A stretch of DNA of 6,387 nt from Clostridia bacterium (GCA_017500625.1 JAFVYX010000276.1:1-6387), one strand, 5' to 3'; positions 1-5,562 are shown, counted from the first letter of the stretch. Numbers and translations are program-made. The notes: generated from the letters alone by a model not told the origin.

Positions 1-371
1 ACGTCGCCCCCCGTGGGGTAGATCTCGTACTCCACGATCCCCTCACGGGCCAGACGGTAGATGGGACGTGCCACGGCGTTATGCTCACGGTCCGAGAGAA
101 GCACGTGCATGCCCCGTTTGACGGCAGTGGTAATGGCAAGATTTAGGGAGGCCGTCGCTCCGGCGGTAAACACCACGCTCTCGGGGGAGGGGGCATCAAA
201 AAAATCGGCTACGGCACAGCGGCAGTCGTAGACTGCCTCTGCCGCTGCAAGGGAAAGCCGATGTCCACCGCGCCCCGGATTTCCGCCGTAATCGCGGAGC
301 GCTTTGAGAAGCGCTTCTGCAACGCTCGGGGGCTTCGGGTAGGAGGTGGCGGCGTTGTCAAGATAGATCAT
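1..371 (-). CDS. Cysteine desulfurase family protein (class V aminotransferase fold), N-terminal part, cut by window edge
   Basis: This is the first 123 codons of a PLP-dependent class V aminotransferase-type enzyme; the C-terminal two thirds, including the PLP lysine and the catalytic cysteine loop, lie outside the window. Visible signatures are MIYLDNAATSYPKPP at residues 1-15, GNPGRGGHRLSLAA at about 30-43, FTAGATASLNLAI at about 69-80 (PLP phosphate-binding region) and SDREHNAVARP at about 93-103, whose His97 should stack on the PLP ring. The family removes sulfur (or selenium) from cysteine (or selenocysteine). The GNPGRGGHRLS form resembles the EF2568-type subfamily (TIGR01977) more than housekeeping IscS or SufS; that is from memory of the family. 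The ATG overlaps the stop of the upstream DUF3343 gene by four bases (ATGA), so the two are co-transcribed and probably translationally coupled. The substrate (S or Se) cannot be decided here. Confidence 0.93.
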   Translation of the reverse strand, partial: MIYLDNAATSYPKPPSVAEALLKALRDYGGNPGRGGHRLSLAAAEAVYDCRCAVADFFDAPSPESVVFTAGATASLNLAITTAVKRGMHVLLSDREHNAVARPIYRLAREGIVEYEIYPTGGD

Positions 372-580
372 GGTGACAAAAAGCGATAGTCAATGCCGAG
401 GCGGCGCAGCTCGCTGATGGCGGTGAGGGTATTCTCCTCGGCGATCTCGATACCGTACACGCACCCCTCCGCAGGGAGGGCCTCGGCCTTGATGAGCCGC
501 GCGCGGATCCCCAGAGGGGCCAGCGCCCGCCTCGCCTTTTGGGCATAGGTGATAGAACCGATCACGATTTTTCGGTCCAT
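368..580 (-). CDS. DUF3343 (putative Se/S carrier-like) small protein, 70 aa
   Basis: This is a 70-residue protein beginning MDRKIVIGSITYAQKARRAL. An in-frame ATG further upstream would give 103 residues, but the extra 33 residues look like translated leader. The start at 580 has a strong Shine-Dalgarno, AAGGAG at 589-594, eight bases upstream. The pattern (beta strand, helix with QKARRAL, GIRARLI strand, then a single cysteine in EGCVYGIEI at residues 39-46, a C-terminal helix and a final strand) fits DUF3343/Se_S_carrier (PF11823). The family is named for a proposed persulfide or selenium-carrier role resting on a conserved cysteine, here Cys40. Its stop overlaps the desulfurase start by four bases, so Cys40 is a plausible acceptor of the chalcogen released by that enzyme. 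The partner role is inference; the family assignment is fairly secure from length, cysteine context and neighbour. Confidence 0.85.
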   Translation of the reverse strand: MDRKIVIGSITYAQKARRALAPLGIRARLIKAEALPAEGCVYGIEIAEENTLTAISELRRLGIDYRFLSP

Positions 581-615
581 GGGATCATCTCCTTTCCAGG
601 GGGGGATGCAATAGC

Positions 616-621
616 AGTATA
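616..621 (-). promoter_or_regulatory. Possible -10 element for the DUF3343/desulfurase operon
   Basis: Read on the minus strand this is TATACT, 35 bases upstream of the DUF3343 start, the right distance for a short leader. No good -35 hexamer lies 16-18 bases further upstream (GCGCGA at 17), so either an activator helps or the promoter is elsewhere. The same TATACT hexamer is used by the divergent rightward promoter. Confidence 0.3.
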
Positions 622-636
622 TGCCGTCCGATGTTC

Positions 637-653
637 TTTCGCGCTCGGCGAAA
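637..653. repeat. Short inverted repeat between divergent genes (operator candidate)
   Basis: TTTCGC, five bases GCTCG, then GCGAAA form a perfect 6-bp inverted repeat in the divergent intergenic region. It covers the place where the -35 of the leftward candidate promoter would be (639-644) and ends 20 bases before the -35 of the rightward promoter. The position suits a repressor or activator site, but six base pairs is short and could be chance. Confidence 0.3.
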
Positions 654-672
654 ATAAAAATCAAAAGACCTA

Positions 673-701
673 TGGACAAACGTGGTAAAATATGATATAC
701 T
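673..701 (+). promoter_or_regulatory. Sigma-A type promoter for the MBL hydrolase-glnS operon
   Basis: The -35 is TGGACA (673-678, 5 of 6 to TTGACA) and the -10 is TATACT (696-701, 5 of 6 to TATAAT), with an exact 17-base spacer. Transcription would start near 708, giving a leader of about 25 bases containing the GAGGAG Shine-Dalgarno at 719-724. No terminator or riboswitch-sized leader (T-box included) fits between this promoter and the first gene. Confidence 0.8.
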
Positions 702-732
702 GTGTAAGACTATATAACGAGGAGACGTTGGC

Positions 733-1353
733 ATGCGCGTACGGTGTCTTTTTGCCGGCTCCTATGCGGCAAACACCTATCTTCTGGAGGACGAGGCCGC
801 AACGGGGGCCATTCTCGTGGATCCCGCCATCTCGCCCGAGGCGGCTTTTTCTCGCCTTGGTCGCCTGCCGCGCATCCATGCCATCGTCCTGACGCACGGT
901 CACTTTGACCATACGCTCACCCTTGCCGAGTGGACACGCCAAACGGGAGCGCCCGTGGCGATCGGACGGGGAGACGCCGCCGCCCTGACCGATCCCGCGC
1001 TCAGCTGCTATCGCTCCTTTCTCGGTCGGGATACCGTGTTTCCCCCCGCCGACCGGCTGCTTTTCGAGGGCGATACGGTGGCCGTGGGCGCCGAGTGCCT
1101 TCGCGTTCTCTCGGTCCCGGGACATACGCCCGGCTCGTTGGCCCTTGATGACGGCACGCTCCTTCTGACGGGGGACACGCTCTTTGCCGGCGGAGGGTAC
1201 GGTCGCACCGATCTTCCCGGCGGTGACACCGCCGCGCTCCTTGCCTCGCTTCGCCGTTTGCTTTCGCTGGAGGGCGAGCGCCGCGTTCTGGCAGGACACG
1301 GGGAGGAAACGACGCTTTCTGCCGCTAAAACCATGTTTTACAATCTTATGTGA
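733..1353 (+). CDS. MBL-fold metallo-hydrolase (glyoxalase II-like), 206 aa
   Basis: This is a complete single-domain metallo-beta-lactamase-fold hydrolase of the usual ~205-residue size. All the metal ligands of the glyoxalase II-like group are visible: THGHFDH at residues 54-60 (His55, His57, Asp59, His60), PGHTPGS with His131, TGDTLF with the bridging Asp148, and AGHGEET with His189. It should therefore bind two metal ions and hydrolyse a thioester or related ester in the cytoplasm; there is no signal peptide. The true substrate is unknown, since many Clostridia that carry such proteins lack glutathione. The start is set by GAGGAG eight bases upstream of ATG 733. It is the first gene of an operon with glnS, which begins 14 bases after its stop. 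The final bases TGAGGAT serve both as its stop and as the Shine-Dalgarno of glnS. Confidence 0.93.
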   Translation: MRVRCLFAGSYAANTYLLEDEAATGAILVDPAISPEAAFSRLGRLPRIHAIVLTHGHFDHTLTLAEWTRQTGAPVAIGRGDAAALTDPALSCYRSFLGRDTVFPPADRLLFEGDTVAVGAECLRVLSVPGHTPGSLALDDGTLLLTGDTLFAGGGYGRTDLPGGDTAALLASLRRLLSLEGERRVLAGHGEETTLSAAKTMFYNLM

Positions 1354-1367
1354 GGATATAACGACCT

Positions 1368-3017
1368 ATGGACGAGATCAGATCCAACTTTATTCACGAG
1401 ATCATCGACGGTGACCTCGCCGAAAATCCCAAGCTGAAGATCCATACCTGCTTTCCGCCCGAGCCGAACGGCTATCTCCACATCGGCAGTGCCAAGGCGA
1501 TCTGGATCAATGCCAACACCGCCAAAAAGTACGGTGGCCTCTTCAATCTCCGCTATGACGACACCAATCCCGCCAAGGAGGACAACGAGTATGTCGAGTC
1601 GATCTACCGTGACCTTGCGTGGCTGGGCTGTGAGCCGACGGGCGGCGTTTTCTACGGCTCGGATTACTTTGATAAGTGCTACGAGTACGCCGTGAAGCTG
1701 ATCCGCGAGGGTAAGGCCTACGTCTGCGACCTGTCGCCCGATGAGATGCGCGAGTACCGCGGTACCCTGACCGAGCCCGGCAAGAACAGTCCGTGGCGCG
1801 ATCGCTCGGTGGAGGAGAACCTCGACCTCTTTGAGCGCATGAAGAACGGCGAATTCCCCGACGGTGCCAAAACGCTCCGCGCCAAGATCGATATGGCCTC
1901 GCCCAATATGAACCTGCGCGATCCCGCCATTTACCGCATCGTTCATACCGATCACCATCGCCAGGGAAGCAAGTGGTGCCTCTATCCCCTTTACGACTAC
2001 GCGCACCCGATCCAGGACGCGCTTGAGGGCATCACCCACTCTCTTTGCTCGATCGAGTTTGAAAATCACCGCCCGCTCTACGATTGGGTGGTCGATAACA
2101 TCGGCTTCGAGAAAAAGCCGCATCAGTACGAGTTTGCCCGTCTGAACGTCACCCACACGGTGATGAGCAAGCGCTATCTCCGCCAGCTGGTGGAAACGGG
2201 GCTTGTCGACGGCTGGGACGACCCCCGTATGCCCACGCTCTGCGGTCTGCGCCGCCGTGGCTATAACCCCTCGGCGATCTTCGATTTTGTCGAGCGCGCG
2301 GGCGTTGCCAAGGCGTACAGTGTTGTCGATCACGAGCTTCTTGAGCATTGCATTCGTGAGGAGCTGAACGAGACGGCCGAGCGCCGCATCGCCATTTTGC
2401 ACCCCGTCCGCGTGGTCATTACCAACTACCCCGAGGACAAGTGTGAGTACTTCGATCTTCCCAATCACCCCCAGCACCCCGAGATGGGGACGCGCCGTCT
2501 GCCCTTTACTCGTGAGCTGTACATCGATGCCGACGATTTTGCCGAGGTGCCGCCGCCCAAGTTCTTCCGTATGAAGCCCGACGGCGAGGTCCGCCTGATG
2601 GGCGCCTACATCGTCCGTTGCAACGAGATCGTGCGTGATGCTGACGGTAACCTTGTGGAGATCCGCTGCACTGCCGACCTCGAAACGGGCAACGGTATGC
2701 CCACGGACGGTCGCAAGGTCAAGGGAACCATTCATTGGCTCTCGGCCACTGCCGCCACCGACGTGACGGTGATGCTTTACGAGCATCTCTTTACGATCGA
2801 GAACACCACCGATATCCCCGAGGGCAAGGGATACGGCGATTATCTCAATACCGATTCCGTCGTGCGCCTTGAGGGGTGCAAGGTGGAAGCCGCCCTTGCC
2901 GAGGCGGCCCCCGAGGACAAGTTCCAGTTTGTCCGTACGGGCTACTTTGTCAAGGATACCAAGTACGAGAACACCTTCAACCGCATCGTCGGGTTGAAGG
3001 ACAGCTACAAGGCCTAA
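1368..3017 (+). CDS. glnS: Glutaminyl-tRNA synthetase, 549 aa
   Basis: This is a class I aminoacyl-tRNA synthetase that charges tRNA-Gln directly with glutamine. Length matches E. coli GlnRS (554 aa) and long stretches align from memory: NFIHEIIDGDLAE (7-19), FPPEPNGYLHIG (29-40), NLRYDDTNPAKEDNEYVESI (60-79), YRGTLTEPGKNSPWRDRSVEEN (130-151, GlnRS-specific), SKWCLYPLYD (201-210), EGITHSLCSIEF (220-231), VMSKR (265-269, the KMSKS loop) and GWDDPRMPT (282-290). The C-terminal anticodon-binding beta-barrels run from about 340 to the end, with NHPQHPEMGTR and DGRKVKGTIHWLSA recognisable. It is GlnRS rather than GluRS because of these motifs and the two-barrel C-terminus. One oddity is that the HIGH motif reads HIGS (38-41). 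It is the second gene of the MBL hydrolase operon, with its Shine-Dalgarno overlapping that gene's stop. A GlnRS may coexist with, or replace, the GatCAB route in this organism; gat genes are not in the window. Confidence 0.98.
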   Translation: MDEIRSNFIHEIIDGDLAENPKLKIHTCFPPEPNGYLHIGSAKAIWINANTAKKYGGLFNLRYDDTNPAKEDNEYVESIYRDLAWLGCEPTGGVFYGSDYFDKCYEYAVKLIREGKAYVCDLSPDEMREYRGTLTEPGKNSPWRDRSVEENLDLFERMKNGEFPDGAKTLRAKIDMASPNMNLRDPAIYRIVHTDHHRQGSKWCLYPLYDYAHPIQDALEGITHSLCSIEFENHRPLYDWVVDNIGFEKKPHQYEFARLNVTHTVMSKRYLRQLVETGLVDGWDDPRMPTLCGLRRRGYNPSAIFDFVERAGVAKAYSVVDHELLEHCIREELNETAERRIAILHPVRVVITNYPEDKCEYFDLPNHPQHPEMGTRRLPFTRELYIDADDFAEVPPPKFFRMKPDGEVRLMGAYIVRCNEIVRDADGNLVEIRCTADLETGNGMPTDGRKVKGTIHWLSATAATDVTVMLYEHLFTIENTTDIPEGKGYGDYLNTDSVVRLEGCKVEAALAEAAPEDKFQFVRTGYFVKDTKYENTFNRIVGLKDSYKA

Positions 3018-3020
3018 GGA

Positions 3021-3047
3021 AAAGCCCTGCCGACGGCAGGGCTTTTT
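3021..3047 (+). terminator. Intrinsic terminator after glnS
   Basis: An 11-bp perfect stem (AAAGCCCTGCC at 3021-3031 with its complement at 3035-3045) closes a 3-base loop GAC and runs into TTTTT at 3043-3047. It lies four bases after the glnS stop and only 11 bases before the comF start. Confidence 0.9.
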
Positions 3048-3058
3048 GGATATCGACA

Positions 3059-3793
3059 ATGAAGCTTTCCAATCTTTACAAACGGGCACTCTCGCTCCTT
3101 TACGTGCCGCGCTGTGCGGCCTGCCGTGACCGTCTCCCACCCGACGGCGGCGCGCTTTGCGAGGGCTGCCGACTCCGCTATGAGCTGCAAAAGAGCGAGC
3201 GTTGCCCTTTTTGCGGCGAGACGCTTGCGCATTGCCTTTGCCCGTCCGAGGCGCTCCGCCGCGCGGGGGTCCGCGAGGTCGTCAAGCTCTTTGAGTATCA
3301 GAAAAATGCGGGCGAGGCGGTGGCCAATCGCCTTGTCTTTACGCTCAAGCATCGGGGAAGCGCCCCTGTGGTCGATTTCTTCGCCGCTGAGCTTTCCGCG
3401 CGCCTTGATGCCCAGCTGCCGTCCGACCGGGATAAGACGTTCTTGACCTTTGCCCCGCGTACGCCTGCCGCCAAGCGCCGTTATGGCTTCGATCATATGG
3501 AGCTTTTGGCGCGCGCTACGGCAGGGGAGCTGGGGATCCCCTTTTTGCCGCTCCTTTCCCGTCGCGGCGGTGCCGAGCAGAAGACGCTTTCGGCGCGGCG
3601 CGATCGTTTTTTCAATATGAAGGACGCCTATACCGTCAAGGGCGGCCGAGAAGCTACGGCGGGCAGCCACGTCATTCTCCTTGACGACGTGACGACCAGC
3701 GGTGCGACGCTTGTGGCCGCCGTCCGCGCTCTCCGCCGCGCAGGATACCGGAAAATCACAGTCGCCGTTTTGGGCTGTCGCCTTTTGAGATAA
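3059..3793 (+). CDS. comF: ComF family protein (zinc-ribbon plus phosphoribosyltransferase-like domain), 244 aa
   Basis: The N-terminal part carries paired cysteines typical of the ComF zinc ribbon: CAAC (19-22), CEGC (34-37), CPFC (49-52) and CLC (59-61). The C-terminal half has the type I phosphoribosyltransferase fold, with the conserved arginine/phenylalanine segment PAAKRRYGFDH (136-146) and the PRPP-binding loop VILLDDVTTSGATL (205-218). ComF/ComFC proteins are needed for DNA uptake across the membrane in naturally competent bacteria; in many non-competent genomes the role is unknown. No other competence gene is in the window. The ATG at 3059 gives the canonical N-terminus (MKLSNLYKRALSLLYVPRCA); in-frame codons upstream read through the glnS terminator and are rejected. 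The Shine-Dalgarno is weak (TTGGA at 3046-3050). The gene is separated from glnS by a terminator, so it depends on read-through or on a promoter inside glnS. Its TAA lies in the shared terminator stem. Confidence 0.94.
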   Translation: MKLSNLYKRALSLLYVPRCAACRDRLPPDGGALCEGCRLRYELQKSERCPFCGETLAHCLCPSEALRRAGVREVVKLFEYQKNAGEAVANRLVFTLKHRGSAPVVDFFAAELSARLDAQLPSDRDKTFLTFAPRTPAAKRRYGFDHMELLARATAGELGIPFLPLLSRRGGAEQKTLSARRDRFFNMKDAYTVKGGREATAGSHVILLDDVTTSGATLVAAVRALRRAGYRKITVAVLGCRLLR

Positions 3794-3824
3794 GAAAAAA
3801 CCGCCTTGCGGCGGTTTTTTCTTA
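3791..3824. terminator. Bidirectional terminator shared by comF and nadE
   Basis: A perfect 15-bp inverted repeat (arms 3791-3805 and 3810-3824, loop TTGC) has a GC core CCGCC/GGCGG flanked by six A:T pairs on each side, so the RNA from either strand ends in a hairpin followed by U6. The comF stop TAA is the first three bases of the left arm, and the nadE stop TAA is the mirror-image triplet at the end of the right arm. It separates two convergent genes. Confidence 0.95.
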
Positions 3825-4547
3825 TGAAAACGTCCTCGGTAAGCGGCGCTTATGCTCGCTTCTTTGGTGATAGCGCTCAATGATCGCGCGGTCGTGCTCT
3901 GTGACGGAGCGGCCGGCCATATAGTCGGCCACAGCGGCGTAGGTCACGCCCATATCGGCCTCGTCGGTCTGCCCCTCGTAAAGTCCTGCGGAGGGGGCCT
4001 TCGTAATGATGCTTTCGGGCGCACCGAGGTAGGCAAGGAGGGCATAGACCTCCTCGACCGTGAGATCGGCGATCGGGTTGAAGTCCGAGCCGCCGTCTCC
4101 CCATTTGGTGAAGTAGCCCATAAAGATCTCGCACTTGTTGCCCGTGCCCGCCACCATACGGTTTTCAGCGGCAGCGATGGCGTACAGCGTGGTCATACGG
4201 AGACGGGGCGCGATGTTGGTGAGCGCTTGCGCGTTCGGCTCGGTCACTCCCTCCAGAGAGGAGAGAAGCGATTCTCTCACGGGCGTCAGGTCCACCGTGC
4301 GCTGTTCAATGCCAAAGGTCGCGGCGGCGGCCAGCGCATCGTCGCGGTCGGAGCCGTAATTGCGGCCCGAGGAGCAGGGCATAATGACGCCCACGGTGTC
4401 CTCGCAGGCCAGCTTGCAAAGCGCCCCCACCAGCGTGCAGTCCTTGCCGCCGCTGTTGCCGTAAACAATACCGTCGGCATGCGCCTCGGCCAAAAGCTTT
4501 TTGATAAAGGCAACGCGCTCGCGGATCTCGGTCTCGCAGTCTCTCAT
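3822..4547 (-). CDS. nadE: NAD(+) synthase, ammonia-dependent type, 241 aa
   Basis: This enzyme performs the last step of NAD synthesis, amidating nicotinate adenine dinucleotide using ATP. The ATP-pyrophosphatase P-loop is GNSGGKDCTLVG (30-41). Further NadE signatures are NIAPRLRMTTLYAIAAAENRM (111-131), GTGNKCEIFMGYFTKWGDGGSDFNPIADL (134-162, binding substrate and metal) and ITKAPSAGLYEGQTDEADMGVTYA (181-204). No N-terminal nitrilase (glutaminase) domain is present and the length is about 240 aa, so it uses free ammonia or an ammonia donor in trans. The usual SGGxDS ends in Cys37 instead of Ser, a variant in the phosphate loop. The start at 4547 follows AAGGAG (4555-4560) by seven bases. 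It has its own strong promoter (4575-4603), although no terminator separates it from the S1-domain gene upstream, so a longer transcript is also possible. It ends in the terminator shared with comF. Confidence 0.95.
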   Translation of the reverse strand: MRDCETEIRERVAFIKKLLAEAHADGIVYGNSGGKDCTLVGALCKLACEDTVGVIMPCSSGRNYGSDRDDALAAAATFGIEQRTVDLTPVRESLLSSLEGVTEPNAQALTNIAPRLRMTTLYAIAAAENRMVAGTGNKCEIFMGYFTKWGDGGSDFNPIADLTVEEVYALLAYLGAPESIITKAPSAGLYEGQTDEADMGVTYAAVADYMAGRSVTEHDRAIIERYHQRSEHKRRLPRTFS

Positions 4548-4633
4548 AGCCCATCTCCTTGTGGTTTTTTCTCTATTATACCCAAAGGCGTGCCAAATTT
4601 CAAGGGCTATGCGTGAAAAAGAGGGGCTACGCG
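4545..4633. repeat. Three copies of GGGCTAYG around the nadE promoter
   Basis: The copies are GGGCTATG on the minus strand at 4552-4545 (containing the nadE start codon), GGGCTATGCG on the plus strand at 4604-4613 (abutting the -35 hexamer) and GGGCTACGCG on the plus strand at 4624-4633 (spanning the stop codon of the S1-domain gene). The last two are a 10-base direct repeat with one mismatch and a 20-base period, about two helical turns. The first two form an 8-bp inverted repeat that brackets the promoter. This could be a regulator site set or an RNA pairing element; function is unproven. Confidence 0.45.
4575..4603 (-). promoter_or_regulatory. Sigma-A promoter of nadE
   Basis: On the minus strand the -35 is TTGAAA (4603-4598, 5 of 6) and the -10 is a perfect TATAAT (4580-4575), with a 17-base spacer. 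Transcription should begin near 4568, giving a leader of about 20 bases. The -35 begins only 23 bases after the stop codon of the S1-domain gene. Confidence 0.88.
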
Positions 4634-5562
4634 GAAAATACCGTCTCGATCCTCTTTTGTGCGCCCTCGGGCGAATACACCCAGCGGTCGATGTGCGGCG
4701 TGTCCTCGGGCGTCAGAAAATAGCGGTGGGTATGGGGCGGATCCTCGGTGCCAACGTCGATCACGATCAGCTTGATCTTCATCTTTTCGGGAAGAATGCT
4801 TTTGATGTAGACCGCCGCCGCATCTCCCACGCGTACCCCCTCGCGCAGCTCGGCAAGCCCCGCAAGGTTCGGGAGGAGCTCGACAAAAATGCCGTAGCTC
4901 TCCACACTCCGCACGGTGCCGATCACGGTCTCTCCGGGGGCAAAGAGGGCGGCGTTTTCTTCCCACGTGCCGAGCAGCTCACGGTGGGTGACGTAAATGC
5001 GGCCTTCCTCGTCAATGCGGCGCACTGCGGTATAGATGCGCTCCCCCACCGCAAAGCGGTCGGAGGGGTGAGAGATGCGTGAGACCGAGATGCAGTCGAT
5101 GGAGAGCAGGGAAACGATCCCGCAGCCAATGTCCACAAAGGCACCGAAGGGCTCCATATGCGTCACCCTGGCGGGGATCACGTCCCCCACCTCGAGGGTG
5201 TCAATGTAGCTGGCCATGCACTCGGCCTGCGCTGCCCTGCGGGAGAGGAGTGCCACCGTTCTACCGTCCTCGCGACGGGTAAAGCCCACCACCTTAAAAA
5301 CGCACGGCTTTCCCACGCGCGTCAGGACGGCAATGTCCTTGATGGGATCGTTTTTTCGGGAATACTGTACTTCCTCGCGCAGCATCACGGCGGGCGTTCC
5401 GCCAAGGTCAAAATGAAGGGAAAAATCGCCGTCGCACATACGGGCAACGGCCTCGAGGATCGTCTGCCTCTCAAGGGCGCGCTCCAGCGCCTCGAGGGAG
5501 GAAACGGCCTCGTGATTTTCGGGAGTGGCGATCAGGGTGCCTTCGGGCTCATAACGGTTCAT
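4627..5562 (-). CDS. S1 RNA-binding domain protein (ribosomal protein S1-like), 311 aa
   Basis: This is a cytoplasmic RNA-binding protein built from OB-fold S1 motifs. Two clear S1 domains are at about residues 124-200 (VGDVIPARVTHMEPFGAFVDIGCGIVSLLS... RIYVTHREL) and 208-270 (PGETVIGTVRSVESYGIFVEL... EKMKIKLIVID). An N-terminal segment at about 36-112, ending VALLSRRAAQAE, looks like a degenerate third S1-like domain of the kind seen in repeats 1-2 of ribosomal S1. A C-terminal tail (about 272-311, with HRYFL and IDRWVYSPEG) is not S1. It is much shorter than the six-domain E. coli S1 (557 aa) but resembles the ~300-residue S1-like proteins I associate with Clostridia. Likely roles are mRNA binding at translation initiation or RNA stability; the target is unknown. 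The start follows AAGGAAAGAGG (5579-5569) by six bases. The promoter is unclear: TAGAAT on the minus strand at 5603-5598 could be a -10 but lacks a -35. No terminator separates it from nadE. Confidence 0.9.
   Translation of the reverse strand: MNRYEPEGTLIATPENHEAVSSLEALERALERQTILEAVARMCDGDFSLHFDLGGTPAVMLREEVQYSRKNDPIKDIAVLTRVGKPCVFKVVGFTRREDGRTVALLSRRAAQAECMASYIDTLEVGDVIPARVTHMEPFGAFVDIGCGIVSLLSIDCISVSRISHPSDRFAVGERIYTAVRRIDEEGRIYVTHRELLGTWEENAALFAPGETVIGTVRSVESYGIFVELLPNLAGLAELREGVRVGDAAAVYIKSILPEKMKIKLIVIDVGTEDPPHTHRYFLTPEDTPHIDRWVYSPEGAQKRIETVFSA

Noticed and set aside
298..315. Inverted repeat AGCGCTT-TGAG-AAGCGCT inside the desulfurase gene
   Set aside because: It falls within codons for EALLKAL, where repeated Ala-Leu codons produce it naturally; there is no T-run on either side.
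581..679. N-terminal extension of the DUF3343 protein to a 103-residue form
   Set aside because: The extra 33 codons span the intergenic region and candidate promoter, and a strong AAGGAG lies eight bases before the ATG at 580.
670..1299. A 209-codon minus-strand frame across the MBL hydrolase
   Set aside because: It begins inside the rightward promoter, has no family resemblance and opposes a gene with all seven metal ligands.
2876..3058. N-terminal extension of ComF into the end of glnS
   Set aside because: The extension is out-of-frame glnS sequence followed by translated terminator; the canonical ComF N-terminus begins at 3059.
1338..3140. A 600-codon open frame antisense to glnS
   Set aside because: It exactly mirrors the G/C-ending codons of glnS, which removes stop codons from the opposite strand. 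The translation is low-complexity V/L/G/R-rich with no known motif, while glnS is unmistakable.
3014..3880. A 288-codon minus-strand frame across comF
   Set aside because: It crosses two terminators and the nadE 3' end, and matches nothing; ComF cysteine pairs and the PRPP loop are on the plus strand.
3852..4616. A 254-codon plus-strand frame across nadE
   Set aside because: It is the complement of nadE, whose motifs, Shine-Dalgarno and promoter are all on the minus strand.
4548..4626. Possible riboswitch or small RNA ahead of nadE
   Set aside because: From the mapped-looking promoter the leader is only about 20 bases, too short for a riboswitch, and no terminator hairpin is present.
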